DNA from: JAIXWP01 sp964428835
GTDB taxonomy: Bacteria; Bacteroidota; Bacteroidia; Flavobacteriales_D; Sanyastnellaceae
Length of the DNA stretch: 64,000 bases
Assembly: GCA_964428835.1 (NCBI GenBank)
Contig: CAYRZQ010000017.1
Span: 1 to 64,000 of the forward strand
Reading direction: 5' to 3'
Shown piece after piece: positions 48,321 to 56,979 of the stretch. Both the position numbers and the translations under genes were made by a program. Every line of letters begins with the position of its first letter. The first letter of the stretch is position 1. The notes under the pieces are model-generated. The model was not told the origin of the DNA. It saw nothing but the letters and a program-made list of their open reading frames with translations, and ran no database searches.

Positions 48321-50786
48321 TTAGATAGATGATGTACGCAAAGCCTTGATGCGCGCCACAATGCGCGCACTGCTTGTTGTAAACAAAATGATAGAGATAG
48401 AACTCGCAGGCATTAGTATCGCCGCAATAAAAGGTGACATTTGCCCTTGAACTGCAATCGATAATCCCACAACATTGTACATAAGTGAGAGTATAAAACT
48501 GGCGATGACGATTTTTTTCGCATAGCCGATATAGTCAATCAAGGATGCCATTTTTTCAAATGACTTACTTTCCATTATCACATCGCTCGCTGGTGTGAAA
48601 TTGTTGATGTCTTCCGATACAGCCCAGCCAATGTTGCTCTGCATCAGGGCTCCCGCGTCGTTAAGGCCATCACCAATCATCATTACTTCTTCACCTCCCT
48701 GACGCAATTTTTCAATATAATCTTGTTTCTCATGTGGACTGCAACCAAAGTGCATCGGTGTGTCTTCTCCAAAGTATGCGTGGAGATCTTGAGCCTTTGC
48801 TGATTTATCTCCACTTAATACACTGAAGCGATAGCCTTTAGTTTTTAGTTTGTCCAATGTGTCTTTCAATCCTGCTCTGAATCCCGTTCCGAATGAGAAG
48901 AATCCTTTGATTTCACCATTGATCTTCACATATACACGTGTGTCTTTATCGGCGATTAGATCTCCTATTCCCAACCATTGGGCATTGCCAATTTCTATGG
49001 AATCACCTTCCACACGAGCACTAATGCCTTGTCCGGGCAATTCTCTATAGTCAGCGATCACATTGGAAGTACCGATGTTTTTTAATGAGAAATAATTCGA
49101 AATGGACTGACTTAGCGGGTGATTGGACTGACTGCAAACCGAATGAACGTTCTGTTTTTCTTTTTCAGTTAAACTAATTCCTTCAAAATGAACGTTGGTG
49201 TTTTTTGAAGAGGTAATGGTCCCCGTTTTATCCCAGACGATATGGCGAATGTTTGCAATCTTTTCGAGCAAACCAGCATTCTTTAAAAATACCCCATTTT
49301 TACCCAAAACACTAATGATAGCAGCATGAGTAAACGTGGCGCTGAGAAGAAGTGAACATGGACAAGCAACAATCAAGATGGTGGTGAGCGCATGCACGCC
49401 ACGTCCCATATCTGTCGGCAACCAATAAAAGAAACTACCAAAGGAAAGCAACAGCAAAAACAATGTGAAGTGCCGCGCGATGCGGTGTACCATATTGTCC
49501 ATGTCGCCAGCATAGCTCTTCTGGTTTTCTCGATTCCACAATTTCGTAAGATAACTTTGTTCGACTTCTTTTACCACTTCGAGTTCCAACTGTCCTGCTG
49601 TCTGACGACCACCAGCGTATATCAGCGAGCCAACTTCCACGTGTTCAGGCTTTGATTCGCCCGTCACAAAACTATAGTCGATGCGCGCACTACCGCTCAT
49701 GAGAATAGCATCGGCAGGAATGAGCTCTTGCGACCGAATGATAATTCGGTCGCCTTTTTCCATTTTGGATAAAGGAATAGATGTGATACCTTCTGCATTT
49801 CTTATGCGAATAGATATCGGAAAGAAAGACTTAAAATCACGGTCAAACTGAAGATTGGCTTGCGTGCGATCTTGAAAATACCTTCCAATCAACATAAAGA
49901 ATATGATACCGGCCATTGAATCCAAATAGCCATTACCTGTGCCCGAAACGATCTCATAGACGCTGCGGCCAAACGTGATGGCGAGGCTTAAACTCAACGG
50001 TAAATCAATATTCAAAAATTTTGCGCGCAATCCTTGCCATGCAGAAACGAAGAATTCGCCTCCACTATAAATCAATACCGGCAATGATAATCCCAAACTC
50101 AGAATACTAAAGAGCTTGTTCATCCCATGGTCGATGTAGCCAGAACTCAAATACTCTGGAAAGCTCAACAGCATAATGTTGCCAAAACAAAATCCTGCCA
50201 CAGTCAAGCGATAGATGCGTGATCTATCGGTCTTTTGTTCTTCTTTTTTTACAGCATGTATATATTTTAAATCGGGCTCATAACCAAGTGTTGCCAATAG
50301 TTCTACAACTTGGCGTAAGCTGGTCTCATTTTTCTTAAATGCAATAAAAATACTCTTGCGAATGAAATCCGTTTGAGATCGAAGAATCGCAGGATTGAGT
50401 TTGTATAAATGTTCTAAGAGCCACACACAGCTAGAACAGTGCATCTGAGGAAGCGATAGTTGTACATGCGCTTCTTCTTCATTTTGAAATGTAAGAATAT
50501 TATTTTGTGTAGAAATGTCTTCTAGATAAGCAAAGCGCTCGTCATTTTTGACCAGCTTTGGGGAGATACCTTTGCTCTCATCAATTTCATAATAGCCGCA
50601 AAGCCCATTCTCATTGAGCATACGGTACACGGCTTTGCAGCCGTCGCAACAAAAATGCTTTTCATCAAAAATGTTTTCATCGTCAGGACATTTTTCGCCG
50701 CAATGAAAACAAAGAATAGAATGAGAATGAGAATGAGGATGAGAATGAGGATGAGAATGAGGATGAGTGGGGGTGAAGAGGGTCAT
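48321..50786 (-). CDS. ccoI: Copper-translocating P1B-type ATPase CcoI
   Basis: The 821-residue protein has a His-rich N-terminal tail (about residues 7-24, H-P-H-S repeats). A Cys-rich metal-binding module follows (CFHCGEKCPDDENIF...CCDGCKAVY), then an HMA domain with C117-S-S-C120. The eight-helix core has the A-domain VTGESKPE, the membrane C475-P-C477 and D519-KTGT. C-P-C with the double Cys-rich N-terminus is typical of FixI/CcoI, which exports Cu(I) for cbb3 assembly, rather than CopA. It lies in the operon usp-unknown-ccoI, upstream of ccoS. The His tail is encoded by a GAGAAT/GAGGAT hexamer repeat. Confidence 0.94.
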   Translation of the reverse strand: MTLFTPTHPHSHPHSHPHSHSHSILCFHCGEKCPDDENIFDEKHFCCDGCKAVYRMLNENGLCGYYEIDESKGISPKLVKNDERFAYLEDISTQNNILTFQNEEEAHVQLSLPQMHCSSCVWLLEHLYKLNPAILRSQTDFIRKSIFIAFKKNETSLRQVVELLATLGYEPDLKYIHAVKKEEQKTDRSRIYRLTVAGFCFGNIMLLSFPEYLSSGYIDHGMNKLFSILSLGLSLPVLIYSGGEFFVSAWQGLRAKFLNIDLPLSLSLAITFGRSVYEIVSGTGNGYLDSMAGIIFFMLIGRYFQDRTQANLQFDRDFKSFFPISIRIRNAEGITSIPLSKMEKGDRIIIRSQELIPADAILMSGSARIDYSFVTGESKPEHVEVGSLIYAGGRQTAGQLELEVVKEVEQSYLTKLWNRENQKSYAGDMDNMVHRIARHFTLFLLLLSFGSFFYWLPTDMGRGVHALTTILIVACPCSLLLSATFTHAAIISVLGKNGVFLKNAGLLEKIANIRHIVWDKTGTITSSKNTNVHFEGISLTEKEKQNVHSVCSQSNHPLSQSISNYFSLKNIGTSNVIADYRELPGQGISARVEGDSIEIGNAQWLGIGDLIADKDTRVYVKINGEIKGFFSFGTGFRAGLKDTLDKLKTKGYRFSVLSGDKSAKAQDLHAYFGEDTPMHFGCSPHEKQDYIEKLRQGGEEVMMIGDGLNDAGALMQSNIGWAVSEDINNFTPASDVIMESKSFEKMASLIDYIGYAKKIVIASFILSLMYNVVGLSIAVQGQMSPFIAAILMPASSISIILFTTSSARIVARIKALRTSSI
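50719..50767. repeat. GAGAAT/GAGGAT hexamer repeat inside ccoI
   Basis: About eight hexamers fall in phase with the codons and encode His-Ser and His-Pro pairs in the N-terminal tail. Similar GAGAAT/GAATGA tracts are intergenic at 181-210 and 3495-3525. Gain or loss of a unit adds or removes two codons without a frameshift. Confidence 0.85.
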
Positions 50787-50791
50787 GGCGA

Positions 50792-51163
50792 TTACTTGTA
50801 ACCGATAGACAATTCTTGACCTTGCTCATTTTGCACGGAAAGAGTCCAATTATCTGTGGCAGTAGTCTCCAACCATAATCTTCCAGATCTTCTGAATACC
50901 TGAACATACAAGCCATAATGGTCGCGAAACATGCCTTCTAATTCACTCACAGTCATCGCGTCGGTGATGTTTAATTCACCATCGCTGTGCACCAAACGAA
51001 AATCCTTCAATAAGGCGTCATCCGTTTTCATATATTTTTTCTCAGAGCCCTTTCCAGTTTGATGAGGACGAGAAAAAAACTCCAGCTTCAGATAAGGATA
51101 CTGCTCTGAAAAAGTCTTCTGTATGGACTTAATCGTGAGTGTGTCTGAAATGTGTATGTTCAT
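50792..51163 (-). CDS. Unknown protein between usp and ccoI
   Basis: The 123-residue cytosolic protein has an alpha/beta pattern: MNIHISDTLTIKSIQKTFSEQYPYLKLEFF, then RLVHSDGELNITDAMTVSELEGMFRDHYGLYVQVFRRSGRLWLETTATDNWTL. No Cys cluster or membrane segment. The gaps of 11 bp from usp and 5 bp to ccoI place it in one transcript. I recall similar proteins beside universal stress genes in other Bacteroidota, but no function is known to me. Confidence 0.75.
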   Translation of the reverse strand: MNIHISDTLTIKSIQKTFSEQYPYLKLEFFSRPHQTGKGSEKKYMKTDDALLKDFRLVHSDGELNITDAMTVSELEGMFRDHYGLYVQVFRRSGRLWLETTATDNWTLSVQNEQGQELSIGYK

Positions 51164-51174
51164 GTTCGTTGGGC

Positions 51175-51999
51175 TTAATCTTCTGAAATAATCAATACGG
51201 GTACACTACTCTTGAATGCTAGCTGTCGCGTATGCGATGGATAAATTAATTTCCAAAAAATATTATGTTTCCGTGCTACCATCACTACGAGATTGGACTT
51301 GAATCTGCGCACCCAGTCATTCAATACCTCGGTGGTTTCTCCAGGTATATCGCTTAAAAAATGAACCTGACTTTCACTGCCCATTATATTCTTCACGGGC
51401 TGAATTGCCGTAGTGTCTTTACCATTGAACGGAGAGTCCATCACATGAACATAATGCACCTTCGCACCAAATTTTTGCCCCATGTGCTGGAGAAAATTCA
51501 AACCTGTGTGAATGGGTATTTGTTTTTGATCGAATGCAAATGCAATTTTTTTCCAAGGTCTAAAACGCGCATCAGGAGGAACAACCAAAATCGGACAAGG
51601 CAACTCGCCCGCGAGATTGGTGGCGGTGCTTCCAAATACCACTTCACTAAACTTATCCACGTGCTTCATACCCATTACCACAATGGTCTCGGGATCTTTG
51701 GATACATATTCTTTCAATAGTTCTCCGGTAAGTCCGATTTCGGAATTTCCACGGATTCGAAGCGCCGGACCCATTTTCGAACTTACATGCTTTACCAGTT
51801 CTGCCATTTTATCTCTGTCGCTTTCAGCAATTTCGTCAAGTGTGATACTCACATCGATAAACGAATCACTTACCACCGGAATGTATGTGGCATGCAAGAG
51901 CAACAACTCTGCTTTCATAATCATCGCGAGGCGCGCGGCATAGTTCACAGCCGTTCGTGATTCGCGTGTGTAATCGGTAGTAGCGATGATGGTATTCAT
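51175..51999 (-). CDS. Tandem universal stress protein
   Basis: The 274-residue protein has two UspA domains. The first (1-145) has the start pattern TIIATTDYTRESRTAVNYAARLA and a nucleotide-binding-like loop GMKHVDKFSEVVFGSTATNLAGELPCPILVVP. The second (150-274) has a more divergent ATP loop (ARKHNIFWKLIYPSHTRQLAFKSSVPVLII). It is the first gene of the operon with ccoI and carries the CRP/FNR-type site 72-85 bp upstream of the ATG. It likely serves in energy-limited or low-oxygen survival. Confidence 0.9.
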   Translation of the reverse strand: MNTIIATTDYTRESRTAVNYAARLAMIMKAELLLLHATYIPVVSDSFIDVSITLDEIAESDRDKMAELVKHVSSKMGPALRIRGNSEIGLTGELLKEYVSKDPETIVVMGMKHVDKFSEVVFGSTATNLAGELPCPILVVPPDARFRPWKKIAFAFDQKQIPIHTGLNFLQHMGQKFGAKVHYVHVMDSPFNGKDTTAIQPVKNIMGSESQVHFLSDIPGETTEVLNDWVRRFKSNLVVMVARKHNIFWKLIYPSHTRQLAFKSSVPVLIISED

Positions 52000-52018
52000 A
52001 TAATTGAATTTTACAAGT

Positions 52019-52084
52019 CAAAAGTCCTGTTAATTCAATATACTCATAATGAGGGCGGTCAATGCTACTCATGACATTTGTCAT
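52019..52084 (-). promoter_or_regulatory. CRP/FNR-type palindrome and -7 box of the usp-ccoI operon
   Basis: ATGACAAATGTCAT (52071-52084, centre 52077.5) is a 14-bp palindrome with perfect 6-bp arms. GACTTTTG (minus strand, 52026 down to 52019) matches TAnnTTTG except for the first base, again 51.5 bp from the centre. No similar box lies at the mirror distance toward the plus-strand gene at 52157, which gives the direction. Confidence 0.6.
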
Positions 52085-52156
52085 GCGTGATTTTATAAGC
52101 CTGAAAATGAGTGATTTAACAATCAAAAGTGGATATCTACCCGAGTGGAAGAGATT

Positions 52157-52402
52157 ATGAATCAACGTTTTGTTGATTTTTGGTCAAACATGAAACAAGT
52201 GAACCAAGCTAATCAGTACCGCAAACAGCTCGTAAGACGCGAAATCCCTGCCGCTTCAGAGATTGAAGCACTAAAGAAGGAAGTGCAGGAATTGACGATT
52301 GAAAATAGAAAACTCCAAGAAGAGTTGGTCGCCCGCGAAGAATTGATGCAGAATCTCTTCTCATTCATCGCAGACAACCAACACATTCAGGAGAAAAAAT
52401 AG
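52157..52402 (+). CDS. Small coiled-coil protein
   Basis: I prefer the ATG at 52157 (81 residues) over the GTG at 52145. The N-terminus MNQRFVDFWSNMKQVNQANQYRKQLVR is followed by a leucine-zipper-like coiled coil (about 30-65; IEALKKEVQELTIENRKLQEELVAREELMQNLF). It has no membrane segment and no known family. Its stop is 2 bp from the convergent fabD stop. Confidence 0.6.
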   Translation: MNQRFVDFWSNMKQVNQANQYRKQLVRREIPAASEIEALKKEVQELTIENRKLQEELVAREELMQNLFSFIADNQHIQEKK

Positions 52403-52404
52403 AT

Positions 52405-53298
52405 TTATGCTGTTGTCGCCCACTCAGCGGATGCCGCTGGTAGATCGCGACTTACTTTCTTAAATAATCCTTGCAAAACTTTGCCAGGGCCAACTTCAAT
52501 CACTTCAGCGCAACCATCAGCAATCATCTGATTCATGGACTGAGTCCAACGTACTGGCGCTGTGAGCTGATCAATTAGATTCTTCTTAATCTCATCCGGA
52601 TTGCTCACCGCAGATGCTGTCACGTTTTGATATACAGGGCAAATGGGCGTACTGAAAGGCGTTGCTGCAATCGCTGCTTCAAGTTCCACACGAGCAGGTT
52701 CCATCAGTGGACTGTGGAAAGCGCCGCCAACTGCGAGTTTCAAGGCACGCTTGGCGCCAGCCGCAGATAATGCTGCGCATGCTGCATCAATGGCCGCTAC
52801 TTCTCCCGAAATCACCAATTGTCCGGGACAGTTGTAATTGGCTGCCACCACTACCCCTGCTGTTTCAGCACAAATTTTTTCAACCACAGCATCTTCCAAT
52901 CCTAAGATTGCAGCCATCGTTGAAGGGGTGATTTCACATGCTTTTTGCATCGCCATTGCACGTGCATAGACGAGCTTGAGCGCATCCTCAAATTTCAAAG
53001 TGCGATTGGCTACTAGCGCAGAAAATTCCCCTAAGCTGTGTCCTGCCACCATATCCGGTTTGAAACCCTCGCCCAAGAGCGACGCTAATGTCACACTGTG
53101 CAAGAATATCGCGGGTTGGGTCACTTTTGTCTGCTTCAAATCCTCTTCACTGCCGCTGAACATGATATCGGTAAGGCGAAAACCTAAGATATCGTTTGCG
53201 CTCTCCATCATGGCCTTTGCTGATGCGCTGCTCTCATAAAGATCTTTCCCCATGCCTGGGAATTGGGACCCTTGTCCAGGGAATACGTATGCTTTCAT
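52405..53298 (-). CDS. fabD: Malonyl-CoA:acyl-carrier-protein transacylase
   Basis: FabD transfers malonyl from CoA to ACP in fatty acid synthesis. I set the start at ATG 53298 (297 residues), giving the usual MKAYVFPGQGSQFPGMG; the GTG at 53316 only adds six residues. The nucleophile S88 lies in GHSLGEFSALV, with R in MAMQKAC-type helix, the oxyanion Gln in QGSQ and the catalytic His in GAFHSPLME. No other fab genes are adjacent. Confidence 0.95.
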   Translation of the reverse strand: MKAYVFPGQGSQFPGMGKDLYESSASAKAMMESANDILGFRLTDIMFSGSEEDLKQTKVTQPAIFLHSVTLASLLGEGFKPDMVAGHSLGEFSALVANRTLKFEDALKLVYARAMAMQKACEITPSTMAAILGLEDAVVEKICAETAGVVVAANYNCPGQLVISGEVAAIDAACAALSAAGAKRALKLAVGGAFHSPLMEPARVELEAAIAATPFSTPICPVYQNVTASAVSNPDEIKKNLIDQLTAPVRWTQSMNQMIADGCAEVIEVGPGKVLQGLFKKVSRDLPAASAEWATTA

Positions 53299-53360
53299 AT
53301 TTTTTGGATTTGGCACGAAGATAATAATTCGCGTTATTCCGTAATTTCGAAGCGTAAATT

Positions 53361-54635
53361 ATGAGCAGACGCACCATTGTTATCGTTGTCCTACTAGCGG
53401 TATTCTCCCTTGGAGTCATTATCGCTGGCCAGGTTTTTTGGGTCAGAAAAGCCTACGGAATTCAAGAAAGACAGTTCAACGACCACGTAAGATTGGCCCT
53501 TTCAAATGTGGTTGAAGAAATCCTTATCATGAATAAGGACAGCGCGGTTACAGAACCCGTGCTTCAAAAAGAAAGCAATTTCTTTGTCGCCAACATCAAT
53601 GACACGCCTTCGCCTTTTCTTCTCGAAAAACTCATCAAAGATGAATTCGAACGCTACAATTTGACAGAAGACTTTGAATACGGCATCTACGACTGTTTCA
53701 CTGATTCCATTGTCTTCGCATCGCGCGTCAACTTTAGCAAAGATGACTTTGTGGTGAAGCCCGAACGCGTTAGTATCACCTCCAAATTCGAGCAAGATGG
53801 TCACTACTTCGGTGTTTTGTTCCCTAACAAAACGGCTATCATCCTCAAGCAGTTGGATTTCTGGATGTATTCCAGCTTCGTTATTTTTCTTATAGTCGTT
53901 TTTTTCAGCTATACTATCTTCGTAATCCTACGTCACAAGCGACTTTCAGATGTGAAGACTGATTTTATCAATAATATGACGCATGAACTCAAGACACCAA
54001 TTAGCACCATTGGCTTGTCTGCCGAGGCTTTGCTTAATCCTACAGTGAAATCAGAACCAGGGAGGATGGAGCAATACGTCAACATTATCAAGAATGAAAA
54101 TCAGCGTCTCCGCAGTCAAGTCGATAAGGTATTGCAAATCGCTACGCTCACTCCGCGCAAGGTGCATGTGAAGTTGGAGAAAATAAATATCCATGAAATC
54201 ATCACCAAGGCGGCAGGTGCATTCAAGATTTCGTTGGAAGAAGATGGCGGAGAAATAATCACTTCACTGAATGCGAACAAACCCTTTATCAACGGGGATT
54301 TGGTGCACATCACGAATGTTATCTACAACCTGGTTGACAATGCGCGCAAGTACACCGAGAATACCCCAAAAATAGAAATCACCACAAGCAACGAAAAGGG
54401 CAATATTATCATCAAGGTAAAAGACAACGGAGTCGGTATCGCTCAAAGTCACCTTGGGATGATTTTTGATAAATTTTATCGCGTGCCCACGGGAAACCTA
54501 CACAATGTGAAGGGATTCGGTCTCGGGTTGTTTTATGTGAATACAATAATGAAAGCACACGGAGCAAGAATCAACGTAGAGAGCAAGATTGGAAAGGGAA
54601 GTACGTTTACGCTTCGTTTTAAAAACTCAGAATAA
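53361..54635 (+). CDS. Membrane sensor histidine kinase (RprX-like)
   Basis: The 424-residue kinase has two helices (about 7-27 and 170-192) flanking a periplasmic sensor of about 140 residues. HisKA follows with H208 (FINNMTHELKTPISTIGLSAEALL), then HATPase_c (N box NVIYNLVDNARKYTE, DNGVGIA, FGLGLFYV). The architecture and the sensor's VWVRKAYxIQERQFNDHV-like start resemble RprX of Bacteroides. TAATTTCG at 53342-53349 is a 7-of-8 -7 box. The stop and the next gene's start share one base (TAATG), so kinase and regulator are coupled. Confidence 0.9.
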   Translation: MSRRTIVIVVLLAVFSLGVIIAGQVFWVRKAYGIQERQFNDHVRLALSNVVEEILIMNKDSAVTEPVLQKESNFFVANINDTPSPFLLEKLIKDEFERYNLTEDFEYGIYDCFTDSIVFASRVNFSKDDFVVKPERVSITSKFEQDGHYFGVLFPNKTAIILKQLDFWMYSSFVIFLIVVFFSYTIFVILRHKRLSDVKTDFINNMTHELKTPISTIGLSAEALLNPTVKSEPGRMEQYVNIIKNENQRLRSQVDKVLQIATLTPRKVHVKLEKINIHEIITKAAGAFKISLEEDGGEIITSLNANKPFINGDLVHITNVIYNLVDNARKYTENTPKIEITTSNEKGNIIIKVKDNGVGIAQSHLGMIFDKFYRVPTGNLHNVKGFGLGLFYVNTIMKAHGARINVESKIGKGSTFTLRFKNSE

Positions 54636-55345
54636 TGGAAGAAAATAAAAGTACTGGACCAAAAATTTTACTCGTTGAAGACGATATGAACTTAGGTTTC
54701 GTCATTCAGGATTCATTGAAAATGGAAGGCTTTAAAGTGCATTTGTGCAAAGATGGAAAGGAAGGTTTGCTTCAATTCAATAAGGACAAATATGACTTGT
54801 GCCTCCTCGATGTAATGATGCCAAAGAAAGATGGATTCAGCCTCGCCGAAGACATTCGCAAAACTGACGTCGATGTTCCAATCGTTTTCCTTACGGCGCG
54901 AGACATGGCCGAAGATAAAATTCAAGGTTTCAAACTCGGCGCTGACGACTACATCACCAAACCTTTCAGTAGCGAAGAACTGGTGCTTCGAATCAAAGCA
55001 ATTTTAAAGAGAAATCCGAATTTTAAAGAATCTCCAAAAGACAAATCCAAGTACCAAATTGGAAATTATCAATTCGATTTCCCAAACTACGAACTGAAGA
55101 TTGGTGAGGATAAAAAGAAATTGACCAAGAAGGAAGCTGAACTATTGAAGCTCCTTTGCGAACACCAAGATCAGGTGCTCGAGCGCGAATTGATTGCAAA
55201 CATGATTTGGGGTGATGATTCCTATTTCGTAGGCCGAAGTATGGATGTGTTCATTACCAAATTACGCAAATATCTCAGTGACGATCCTAGTTTGGCTATC
55301 GTCAATGTACACGGCGTTGGCTTCCGCTTGGAAGTGCGTACTTAG
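54635..55345 (+). CDS. OmpR/PhoB-family response regulator (RprY-like)
   Basis: The 236-residue regulator has a receiver domain with acidic pair E15/D16-D17, phospho-acceptor D59 (LCLLDVMMPKKDG), T in FLTARD and K in DDYITKPF. A winged-helix DNA-binding domain follows (about 140-235; LTKKEAELLKLLCEHQDQVLERELIANMIWG ... VGRSMDVFITKLRKYLSDDP). It pairs with the kinase encoded immediately upstream. In Bacteroides RprY controls central metabolism and stress genes; the equivalence is inferred. It converges on the HisKA_2 kinase gene 8 bp away. Confidence 0.92.
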   Translation: MEENKSTGPKILLVEDDMNLGFVIQDSLKMEGFKVHLCKDGKEGLLQFNKDKYDLCLLDVMMPKKDGFSLAEDIRKTDVDVPIVFLTARDMAEDKIQGFKLGADDYITKPFSSEELVLRIKAILKRNPNFKESPKDKSKYQIGNYQFDFPNYELKIGEDKKKLTKKEAELLKLLCEHQDQVLERELIANMIWGDDSYFVGRSMDVFITKLRKYLSDDPSLAIVNVHGVGFRLEVRT

Positions 55346-55353
55346 ACGTCTTG

Positions 55354-56502
55354 CTATTCTTTTGGAATAAGAATGCGGTAGCTGGAATTACCCAATCGAG
55401 GAAAGGAAATTTCGAGATCGGCATCACTTGCCAAGTCTTTAATTAACGGCAATCCCATGGAGTTGCCCAGTAATTTCTTTTCAAAATCAAAACCAGTCCC
55501 CGTATCTCCTACTATGAGAATTGCCGAATCTTCGGTGTTTTGAAGGCGAATGAACATTCGGTTTTCATTTGACTCGGATACCGCATATTTGAATGCATTG
55601 ATCATAATCTCGCTTACAATCAAACCCACGTGTGTAGCCGTTTTGGTGGCAATCTCCGCATTGACCTCTGGGATGTCGATATCAAATCGCCCTTTTAATG
55701 AAGTGTGTGAATTTTGATATTGCTCCGCCAGCTCTTCGATGTATTCTGTTATATTGATTAAAGTGGCATTGTTGGAGCGCATGAGCAACTCATGGATTTT
55801 TAATATAGAAAAAATCTGTTGTTCATACTCCTCCATGAATGCATCTATTGTTCCACCGTCATTGTTTTGTTTAGCAATGCGAATGAGACCAAGTAAAATC
55901 GAAAAGTTGTTTTTTACGCGGTGATTGATTTCTTTGATCAACCGTTCTTTCTCGGCGAGGCTCAGTTCTAGTTGGTGTTGCAGTGCTCGTCGCTGGCGGG
56001 CTTCAAGGTTGCTCGCAAAAACAAGTGACACACTAAATGCGAATGCTTGATCTTTTGAAGTAAAAACTTTTCGCTCGCCTGTTTTTTCAAAGCACATCAC
56101 TCCCACGAGCTCCCCGCTAATGCGAAGGGGTATATCCATAAGACTGTACACCTCAAAGGGAATGTTGTAATCAGGATTCAGCTCCGAAGTCTTCTCGTCT
56201 GTGACAACATTCTCTACCAATAGTATCTTATTCTCTTCTATAGCCTTGAAATAGGTGGGGAATTTTACTTTATCTAAAGTATTGTTTTTATCGAATGATT
56301 TGGTGCGACGGTCGTATTCGCCCATCGATATCAATTTGTCCTTTTCAGCATTAAAAAGCCACACACTCATTCGTTCGATGCGCAAAGTGGCGGTGAGACG
56401 CCGCGCAAACTCCAACATCATTTCGTCGATATCGTCGCGCTTCAAATAATGAATGCGTGAGATGCTGTCCAATTCCTGTATGAGGTCGATGCTGTAGTCC
56501 AT
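55354..56502 (-). CDS. Cytosolic GAF-HisKA_2 sensor kinase
   Basis: The 382-residue protein lacks membrane helices. A GAF domain (about 10-165) is followed by a short coiled coil and a HisKA_2 dimerisation domain with H194 (KERLIKEINHRVKNNFSILLGLIRIA). The HATPase domain is of the same type (VSEIMINAFKYAV, GDTGTGFDFEKK, SMGLPLIKDLA). HisKA_2 kinases often act without a linked regulator; none is adjacent here. It is divergent from arsR, so its promoter lies close to the arsenic-type operator. Confidence 0.88.
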   Translation of the reverse strand: MDYSIDLIQELDSISRIHYLKRDDIDEMMLEFARRLTATLRIERMSVWLFNAEKDKLISMGEYDRRTKSFDKNNTLDKVKFPTYFKAIEENKILLVENVVTDEKTSELNPDYNIPFEVYSLMDIPLRISGELVGVMCFEKTGERKVFTSKDQAFAFSVSLVFASNLEARQRRALQHQLELSLAEKERLIKEINHRVKNNFSILLGLIRIAKQNNDGGTIDAFMEEYEQQIFSILKIHELLMRSNNATLINITEYIEELAEQYQNSHTSLKGRFDIDIPEVNAEIATKTATHVGLIVSEIMINAFKYAVSESNENRMFIRLQNTEDSAILIVGDTGTGFDFEKKLLGNSMGLPLIKDLASDADLEISFPRLGNSSYRILIPKE

Positions 56503-56596
56503 GGATGAGGAGTTTGAATGGTAGAGCGCGAGCGTTCAAAACTAAGGTTATGTCGAATATACAAAATATTTAACCTTAATATCTTTTATTCACTAT

Positions 56597-56624
56597 TTAT
56601 TCATCGTAATATTGCGATGAATAA
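56597..56624 (+). promoter_or_regulatory. ArsR operator spanning the -7 box
   Basis: TTATTCATCG (56597-56606) and CGATGAATAA (56615-56624) are perfect 10-bp inverted arms. The 8-bp spacer TAATATTG (56607-56614) itself matches the -7 consensus at 7 of 8 positions. Repressor bound here would cover the promoter. The alternative start ATG at 56617 falls inside the right arm, which favours the start at 56635. Confidence 0.75.
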
Positions 56625-56634
56625 TTTTCACAAC

Positions 56635-56967
56635 ATGGGTTTAGCGAAAACAGAACAGTTTACAGCCGAGGAAAACAAGATGGCGTCCATAGCCAAGGCG
56701 CTCGCGCATCCGGCGCGGATCGCCATTCTTAAAGTACTCATTCAGAAAAAAGCCTGCATCTGCGGTGATATCGTCGACGAACTGCCGCTCTCTCAAAGCA
56801 CTGTGTCCCAACATCTCAAAGAACTCAAAGATGCAGGTTTGATAAAAGGCGATATCGAAGGCGTTAAGGTCTGTTATTGCATCGACCGCGATAATTGGGC
56901 TGCGGCGCAATCCATCCTACAAGAATTTTTTGAATCAAATGTCATCACCAACACTTCGTGTTGCTAA
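56635..56967 (+). CDS. arsR: ArsR/SmtB-family repressor
   Basis: From ATG 56635 (MGLAKTEQFTAEENK) the protein is 110 residues with a winged-helix core LAHPARIAILKVLIQKKACICGDIVDELPLSQSTVSQHLKELKDAGLIKG. C41 and C43 in the alpha-3 position (A-C-I-C-G-D) resemble the As(III) site of ArsR. C80/C82 and a C-terminal C109-C110 are further thiols. The protein presumably leaves DNA on binding a thiophilic metalloid. The operator is just upstream, and the next three genes are arsenic-associated. Confidence 0.9.
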   Translation: MGLAKTEQFTAEENKMASIAKALAHPARIAILKVLIQKKACICGDIVDELPLSQSTVSQHLKELKDAGLIKGDIEGVKVCYCIDRDNWAAAQSILQEFFESNVITNTSCC

Positions 56968-56979
56968 AAAATAATCATC

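Noticed and set aside
52085..52157. The palindrome at 52071 as a regulator of the plus-strand coiled-coil gene.
   Set aside because: No -7-like box lies at the mirror 51.5-bp distance (52129 reads GTGGATAT), whereas the usp direction has one.
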